Source: Plenodomus lindquistii | Taxonomy: Eukaryota; Ascomycota; Dothideomycetes; Pleosporales; Leptosphaeriaceae | DNA length: 64,000 nucleotides | Assembly (NCBI GenBank): GCA_025504975.1 | Contig: JANUWI010000017.1 | Coordinates: forward strand, 620,001-684,000 | Direction of reading: 5' to 3' | Shown here: piece by piece, positions 57,562 to 64,000 of the stretch | Layout of the letters: every line of letters starts with the position of its first letter | How positions within the stretch are numbered: the first letter of the stretch is position 1 | The notes under the pieces: generated by a model | The model's database searches: none | What the model saw: only the letters and a program-made list of their open reading frames with translations | What the model was told of the DNA's origin: nothing | Position numbers and translations under genes: made by a program

Positions 57562-58130
57562 AAGTTTTTGCTTTTTTTTTGTCCACTAATACCATGTGCT
57601 TCACTGCTCTACCGTTTTGGAGTTCGCCAGACCTGTTTCTGGTTGTTTAGCATTTCTTTGGTCCACCTAGTCGTGATCGCACACTTTATTACTCCGGTTA
57701 ACCCAATTCGGCCGCTAGCCTCACTTGGCCAATGGTCGGTCTGCTGACCCACATACTCGGCTTCCCAAACATGTCTCCAGGAAGCAACGGCAACCCCGCT
57801 GCACTAACTGTCCCATGCACACTGGATCACCTAAACCCTTCCTGAGCGCTATCAGATCGTTCCAGCCCCACCAGACGGTACCCAGATTGGCGGCATCGTT
57901 GGCACTTCAACGGCACCTAATCCACGAGCCGATACCGGCCGCGGATGTCCGTCCACTGAGACTAACCACTTTGCAGGGGAAAGCGAGTGATTCATACGAC
58001 CACGCTTATATCAACCTCACGTCAGTCACATAGCTTTGTATCGATAGTCACGTCGTCCATTGACTTCGACTTGCCACATCACGACCATTACCCCGCACAT
58101 ACTACCCATCACAGAGACCTCTCTATCACG
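57562..58130. other. Intergenic
   Basis: About 570 bases. A T-run at about 57567-57580 follows the stop of the regulator gene and may belong to its 3' end. No other gene is seen. Confidence 0.5.
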
Positions 58131-58928
58131 ATGGGCGTGTTTTACGAAACCATCCCAGACTCCCTCGTCCCATGGATCAAGGAACAACAGATGCTCTGGG
58201 TCGGCACTGCTCCCCTCTCCGGCGACGGCCACATCAACATTTCTCCCAAAGGCGGCCAGAACTTCGGCATCATCAACGAACGAACATTCTGGTACATGGA
58301 CCTAACCGGCAGCGGAGTCGAAACCCATGCCCATCTCCACGAACCCGGCAACGGCCGCATCTGCATCATGTTCATGGCCTTCTCCGGCCCTCCCAAAATC
58401 GTGCGAATCTGGGGTGACGGCCGGCCAATTGAAAACGGCACACCAGAATGGGATGCCTTCGTAACTGAACACAAAGTCGAGCTTATCCCCGGCTCCCGAA
58501 GCATCATCATGGTCGACGTCCACCAATGCGCCACATCCTGCGGTTTCTCAGTCCCCTATTACGAATACAAAGGCCACCGCGACATTCTCAACGAGCACTT
58601 TCGCAAAAAAGAAGAAAAGTTTCGTAAGGGGGATGAGAAGGAGAGTATGGATTATTACTGGGCGTGGAAATCACAGCTCAGTATTGATGGGCTGCCGGGT
58701 ATGAAGAGGGGGTATGAATTTGCGCAGAAGAATGGCGTAAAGCCGCTCGAGAAAATGAAGGGGAGGTATGCGCCTGGTGGGAAGCCGCGGACGGGGAATA
58801 GTAATGTTGAGCCGGTGTATTTGTTGCTCATGTTACTGCTTGGGATTGTGATTGGGGGCGCGATGGCGCTGAGTGTTGTGACGCCGGAGAGGTTGCAGGT
58901 CCTGCAGGATAAGGGGAGGATGGTCTAA
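58131..58928 (+). CDS. Pyridoxamine-phosphate-oxidase-like flavin-binding protein with C-terminal membrane anchor
   Basis: A single exon encodes 265 residues from MGVFYETIPDSL. The start is the first ATG after a pyrimidine/A-rich leader. The N-terminal 150 residues match the PNPOx-like split-barrel family: WVGTAPLSGDGHINISPKGG, FWYMDLTGSGVETHAHL, GRICIMFMAFSGPPKIVRIW and a typical QCATSCGFSVPYYEY block. This family binds FMN or F420, but members vary and the reaction is not readable. The second half is charged (KKEEKFRKGDEKE). A hydrophobic helix follows near 225-248 (VYLLLMLLLGIVIGGAMALSVV). It predicts a tail anchor with the flavin domain in the cytosol. Similar anchored versions are common in ascomycetes. 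Confidence 0.88.
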   Translation: MGVFYETIPDSLVPWIKEQQMLWVGTAPLSGDGHINISPKGGQNFGIINERTFWYMDLTGSGVETHAHLHEPGNGRICIMFMAFSGPPKIVRIWGDGRPIENGTPEWDAFVTEHKVELIPGSRSIIMVDVHQCATSCGFSVPYYEYKGHRDILNEHFRKKEEKFRKGDEKESMDYYWAWKSQLSIDGLPGMKRGYEFAQKNGVKPLEKMKGRYAPGGKPRTGNSNVEPVYLLLMLLLGIVIGGAMALSVVTPERLQVLQDKGRMV

Positions 58929-59625
58929 CGAAGTGTTAACAAAGGGCAGGTAATGAGATTTTCAGGATGCCGAGTGTTCAGCAGTCAGCGGGATGTTTTT
59001 TTTTTCATCGGCGCACGGGTAAGCATAGCGTGTATGGCGTCCATTCCAAAGTCAGTTTTACTATACTTGTTCTCACACATATGTTTGCTTCCGTTTACGC
59101 ATTGCATTCCCTCACACATTGCCCTCACACCCACGCCGATGACCATTTCCTCCCCACTCACCTCCTTCAGACCATACAGAACAATGAATGTCTCAGGGCG
59201 CATTATCCACATTGTTCAACTCTTTAGTCGTCCACCATTGTCCCCCCTTTGTTCATAACACTGTGTCTTGTCTTGCCGCTTCAAACGCACAGACCAAGGC
59301 GGCGTCTTTGGGTACCATGCTATCGTGTGAAGTAAGCATGGCCCATCTTCAACTGTCCACGCTGCAAGAAGATTTGAAAAAAGAATCAGCACGAATCGTT
59401 TAGATTTATCGGGACTGTTTTGGTTGTCTTGTCTTGTCTCACACATACTTTCCCTCTTTAAACATCCGACCTCAGTATTGATTTATACTACGAATAAGAG
59501 AGCACGTTTGCATACTGCGGTTCACGGGTAACGGATTAAACGACTGATTAACGAGATTCAGCTTTACAACCGGGTTGATTGCGATAGGTCAAGTATTTAG
59601 AGACCCTGAGGGATACACAACCACC
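58929..59625. other. Intergenic
   Basis: About 700 bases. A poly-T run near 58997-59006 lies downstream of the stop. No gene is supported, only short frames. Confidence 0.5.
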
Positions 59626-62600
59626 ATGTCAATGTCATCTACCAGACCACGCGAACCTCGGGATGAGGGGTTTAGGATGCGAAAGATGGGACGTGGAATG
59701 CGTACCGAACATATCCCCCTCCCCCCGGGCCCACCGCGCAAAAAGCTCCGGAGCGATGATGGCGGGTACGATGCTCAGGTTTGTTTTACCCTCCTTTTTG
59801 GTCCTGGTTACTGATACCATGGTGGATGTGGATGGATGGATGGTTGATTATATTGTAGGCTATGGCGAGTATGTGTTTCGCGCACTACGCAACTCGCCTC
59901 CGCACCCGTCTTACCGCCTCCGACGCCCGACGGTTTAAGAAGGTCTTGTGTGAGTTGTTCACGCAGATGGAGAGGGGGGAGAGTATTGCAAGTGTGAAGA
60001 AAGCGGAAATTGTACTTGGGCTACTCGCGCGGAATGGGGACGGAGAGAATGAGGAAGACGAGAACGAACATGCGACTGCCAGACTCAGTGGTGCTGGCGC
60101 TGGTGATGAACAAGTGAAAGACTCTGAAACCGTATACAGCAGCCTCCGCACCTCCTTGGCTGAAATGCATGCGCTGATGCGATCAGCTCGTCGCGGTGTC
60201 GTGGGTGATGATGAAGTACTCGAAACCCTCCATGCCCTCATAACCCACACCCACCACCTCCTCTCCACCTCCCCAAAATACCGAGCCATCTTCCCCTACA
60301 CACCCCTTTCCCTCTTCCTACCCAGTCTGCGCACCTTGCACGCGCATATACGCGCAGACCGTGCGCATGTTGAGCGGCCGTACCATCTCCTCGGCCATTT
60401 GACAGATGAGATGCAGGAGGTGGTTGAGTGGCTGGATATATCGCCGCTACACGAGGAGTGGATGAAGGGTATGAAGCAGTTTGCGCAGGAGGCGATGGAG
60501 GAGGAGGTGCAGAGGAAGGTAAGGGAGGGGATGAGGGGAGCGTTTCAGAGGCATTATAAGATGGTACTTGATGAGAGTAAGGAGGAGGAGAGGAAGAGGA
60601 AGAGGGGAGTGGAGGGTGGAGAGGTGGTAGATCAAGCAGCAGATCGAGCGACAGATCAAGCGGCGGAACTCCCAGCGGCGCGGGAAGGGGAGACGAGGGT
60701 AGTGGAGGAGAGAGAGCCGGATGAGAGAGTCATGGATGAGAGTGAGAAAGCGAAAGCGAAAGCAAAAGCGAAAGCACAGAATGAGGTGCAAGCGCGAGAT
60801 ATGCGCGAGCGCTCGGTGGAGGAGATGAGGCAGAAAAATGAGAGGGAGGCGGAGCAGCGGCGCAGCGTTGTGGATGCTGAAGAGATGCAGAGGGGGCTTA
60901 AGCAGAGGCAGGCGATGGAGAAGATGAGGGTGGCGAGGGAGCAGAAGAGTGCGAGACAACAGGTCGTGCCTCAGCAACAGGTGGTGCAGCAACAGGCAAT
61001 ACCTCAGCAAGAAGTGGCGGCGAGACAGCAGGTGATGCCTCAGCAACAGGTGGTGCCTCAGGAACAGGCGGCGCCTCAGCAAGAGGATGAAGCCCAGAAG
61101 TACGCTGCGAGACAGTTACTTGTGGAACGGCTGCAGCGGCAAATAGCTCCGAGTCAGCAGCAGGGTTTTTATCTGGATGGTGATTCGCTGAAGTGGGGAG
61201 GTATGGGACAGCGGGATGCTCAGCAACAACACGTCGCCCAGCAGCAGCAGCAGCAGCAATCAGCTCAACAGCAGTGGAATACTCAGCAGCAGCAAGAAGC
61301 TGCTCGACAAGAACAAGAGCGCCAACAACAAGCATTTCAGCAACAGGAGCATGAGCGCCAACAAGGTGCCGCTCAAGCACAATGGGAGGCTCAGCAACGG
61401 GGAGCTGAGCAAGAACGAGAAGTTCAACAACAGTGGGAACAACAGACAGCTCACCAACAGGAGCATGAAGCTCAGCAACAACGCGAAGCTCAACAGCAGC
61501 AGGAGCAGCAAGAATGGCAAGCCCAGCAGCAACAAGAAGCTGCTCAGGAGGAGCATGACCGCCAGCAACACGCCGCTCAACAACAACACGCCGCCCAGCA
61601 GCAACAAGAAGCTGCTCAGCAGGAGCATGATCCTGAACAGGCAGCTCGCCAACAGGAGCAAGATCGTCAGCATCAGGAAGCTCGGGAACTATGGTATGGT
61701 CAAATACAGGACCCCCAACAACGGGAAGCTGCTCTGGAAGCTGCTCAGCAAGAATATGACCGCCAAAAGGAGTATAATCGTCAGCAACAGGTGGCTCAAC
61801 AACAACAGGAAGTTCAGAGACAACAGGAAGCTATTCAACAGGAAGCTCAGCAACAACAGGAGGATGAGCAACAGTGGCCAGGTCTGCAGCAGCAACAGCA
61901 AGAAAGTGCACGGGAAGAATATGACCGCCAACAGGACCGTAATCGTCAGCAACAGGAGCATGATCGTCAACAACAGGAAGCTGTTCAACAGGCAGCTGCC
62001 GGACAGGAACCTGACATCCGACAATCGGCAGACCAACAGCAACAGGAAGCTCGCCTACAGGAGTACAACCGTCAGCAACATACCCTTAAACAACAATGGG
62101 AAGCTGCTCAAAAGGCAGCTCGGCAGAGGCAGGAAGCTTCCGGACAGGATCAACAAGACTACGTCCAGCAAGAACTTATAGCACAGCAGCATCGTGAAGA
62201 CCCTGCTCAACAGCAGCGTCCAGAAACTGCTCAACAGAATCCTCGAGAACCTGCTCAACAGCAACAAAGCCAAACGACCCAAGACGACGAAACAACATCC
62301 AACGATACAAGATCCAACAATACAATATTCAACGATGACAACGTAGACAAATTGCGCGAGCAGCTCCAAATTTGGAAGCCATTCATCCGCTCCATCAAAA
62401 CAGCTGCCGCGCATGGCCAACGATCCACCATCGCTGATCTCCAGCGTCTCAAAGACGCTCCTTCGTACGACGTCTGCATCGAGCGACTGACCGTGATGTG
62501 GATCGAAGTGGGCCCATACATGCACGACGTGGACGCCCAACAAATCATAACTCACCCCCAAGGACTACTTATACTCGAGTCAATGCTATGCACAGCTCTA

Positions 62601-63926
62601 CTATCACTCGTCGCATTGCAGATTTACAATCGCGATCCACAGGAGACTGTGAACACTGGGTGGGAACCTCTAGCTATCAAAGGTCTTTATAACGTGCTGC
62701 AGCCGTTTGAGCACCAGCTACACGGAACCGATATCTTGTATATCGCCGATGAGGTTAGTACGCTCTTGACTGATGCGTATCGGCGTGCTGTGCGGATGAC
62801 TACAGCAGCGGAGGTACAATCGCCCACGGCATTTCCCAGCTCATCGACCGGCTCGTTGAACTCATCATCGGACCCTTCAACGAGCAGCGAAACAACCCTT
62901 GAAAGCAGTCCCGCTCCCGCTTCTCAGGGTGAGACAAACACCCCCAGCACGTCAAAATCGCAAGCTCGACCATACAACCCCCTGCTCGACCCCACTCGAA
63001 CAAAGCTTGATGCAAATGGCTTGCCAATTCCAAGACAAGCTGACAAACAAACTGCAAACAGACTTCGAAATCACGATTTAAACTGCGGACCTGACGACCT
63101 TATCAGCGATCCCATCAACGGCATGGAAATCTGTAGCGAAGAGAATAATACGCCAGTCATTCCTGACGCCTATCCGCAAGTCGAACAAACTGGAGAACGC
63201 TTCCCAAACGATGACTTGTACAACGGCCCCGACGATCCTATCAACGATATGCCTATCTACAGACAATGGCAGACCCCTGACAAGACCGGCTCGTTCAACC
63301 CCGTATGTCGCTTCTTCACACTGGGAACATGCAATAAGGGCGAAGAATGCAAGTTTCCGCACCAACCGTGTAAGCACTGGCTCAGCGGGAACTGCAAGTA
63401 CGGGGATAAGTGCAGGGCGAGTCACGATCCGTGGTTTCTGCCCTCAGGCTCAAATCCAACGACCGAGACACGTATGAACACCGGAGCGCAGATGAGCTCA
63501 CCAACGCAGCACTCCCCCAGCGACGCAGAAAGCAACGGCTTCTTCAACCCCGCATGCCGCTTCTTCAAGGCCGGGTTTTGTAAGCGTGGGGGTAGCTGTG
63601 TCCAGCCTCATACCGCATGTCCGCATTTTCTTAAGGGGTCGTGTCGCTTTGGAGCGGAGTGCAAGGGGAGTCATGATCCGTTTTTCCTCGCTACATTTCC
63701 ATCTCAGGATACTATGCAGCGGGATGCGCAGACGGGGAAGACGGCGGTCGATGGGCGTGCAGGAGAGGGATACGCGGGGAAGAGGGTATGGATGAAGAGG
63801 ACGATGTGTAGGGATGGGGTGGACTGTGCGAGGGCGAAGTGTGGGTTTATGCATCCTGGGGTGGGAGATGGGAGGGATGGTGTGCAGAGTGGTGGTGATG
63901 ATGATGACGATGATTATATTCTTTGA
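59626..63926 (+). CDS. Giant Gln-rich multi-CCCH zinc-finger protein
   Basis: Two exons (59626-59778, 59859-63926) separated by an 80-base intron give 1406 residues. Exon 1 is short and basic (PPGPPRKKLRSDDGGYDAQ). Residues 52-270 form a helical region (RRFKKVLCELFTQMERGES; SPLHEEWMKGMKQFAQEAM). A highly charged coiled-coil-like stretch with KAKAKAKAK follows. From about 430 to 860 the protein is Gln-dominated (QQQ, AAQQEHDRQQ, EAQQQ motifs) with Ala/Glu/Arg spacing that predicts helix. A second folded block lies at about 880-1020 (LQIWKPFIRSIKTAAAHGQR, HPQGLLILESMLCTALLSLV). Four CCCH fingers of C-x7-C-x5-C-x3-H type begin near residue 1201, as two pairs. A fifth, C-x5-C-x4-C-x3-H, follows, and an Asp run ends the protein. 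RNA binding and condensate formation are inferred. No standard ortholog is recognised. Confidence 0.85.
61200..62275 (+). repeat. Degenerate CAG/CAA-rich low-complexity tract
   Basis: Mixed CAG and CAA codons with GCT, GAA and CGC interspersed encode the Gln-rich central part of the CCCH gene. The codon mixing (not a pure CAG run) suggests the protein composition is selected or that the run is old. Confidence 0.85.
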
Positions 63927-64000
63927 GAAGCGATGTGATGTGGGAGGGGATGCTGATTAATTTGTCTGTCTTGTTTTGCACGATCTGGGGGATGAGGTAG

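Noticed and set aside
61216..62181. 321-codon Asn/Ser-rich plus-strand frame
   Set aside because: It is a frame-shifted reading of the CAG/CAA tract of the Gln-rich CCCH gene.

Overview
The window is eukaryotic nuclear DNA from a filamentous ascomycete (Pezizomycotina). The genes carry short introns of about 45-110 bases with GT..AG ends and CTAAC/CTGAC-like branch sites. Fungal families are plentiful: a Zn2Cys6 regulator, a SAT4/rhodopsin-like membrane protein, a GMC oxidoreductase, a PTR2 peptide transporter and Bud22. The gene set and intron style suggest Dothideomycetes (Pleosporales-like), but that is an inference. All exon models were built by hand from splice sites and reading-phase agreement. 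No RNA genes, CRISPR arrays or intact transposons were seen.

Layout. 1-4.2 kb: 3' end of an unknown gene, Bud22, and a seven-helix rhodopsin-domain protein. 5.2-7.3 kb: secreted GMC oxidoreductase. 7.3-14.4 kb: two large genes transcribed away from each other from one 780-base region. One resembles fungal MACPF-like (pore-forming fold) proteins and the other carries a similar short central motif. 15.5-20.3 kb: a small WW-like protein and a lineage-specific gene built from a run of small phase-1 exons. 21.4-23.3 kb: GPI-type 5'-nucleotidase. 24-28.4 kb: an Asn-rich CCCH zinc-finger gene and a repeat-rich gene that may be spliced to it. 31.1-34.5 kb: calpain-type protease with tandem Gly/Tyr/Asn repeats. 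34.7-43.6 kb: three disordered proteins with hydrophobic C-terminal regions, interleaved with an epoxide-hydrolase-like enzyme and a DEDD exonuclease-like protein. 45.9-47.9 kb: PTR2 transporter. 48-55 kb: gene-poor, with damaged coding traces. 55.3-63.9 kb: Zn2Cys6 regulator, membrane-tailed flavin-binding protein of the PNPOx family, and a giant Gln-rich multi-CCCH protein.

The genes do not form one pathway; most look like ordinary chromosomal neighbours. The best candidate for a joint system is the 7.3-14.4 kb divergent pair. The most unusual gene architecture is the 17.9-20.3 kb gene, where every intron is phase 1 and consecutive small exons encode related peptide units. Two tracts (44.3-45.7 kb and 52.3-53.6 kb, minus strand) look like decayed genes, and an AT-rich degenerate minisatellite at 42.1-42.5 kb may be a mutated repeat relic.
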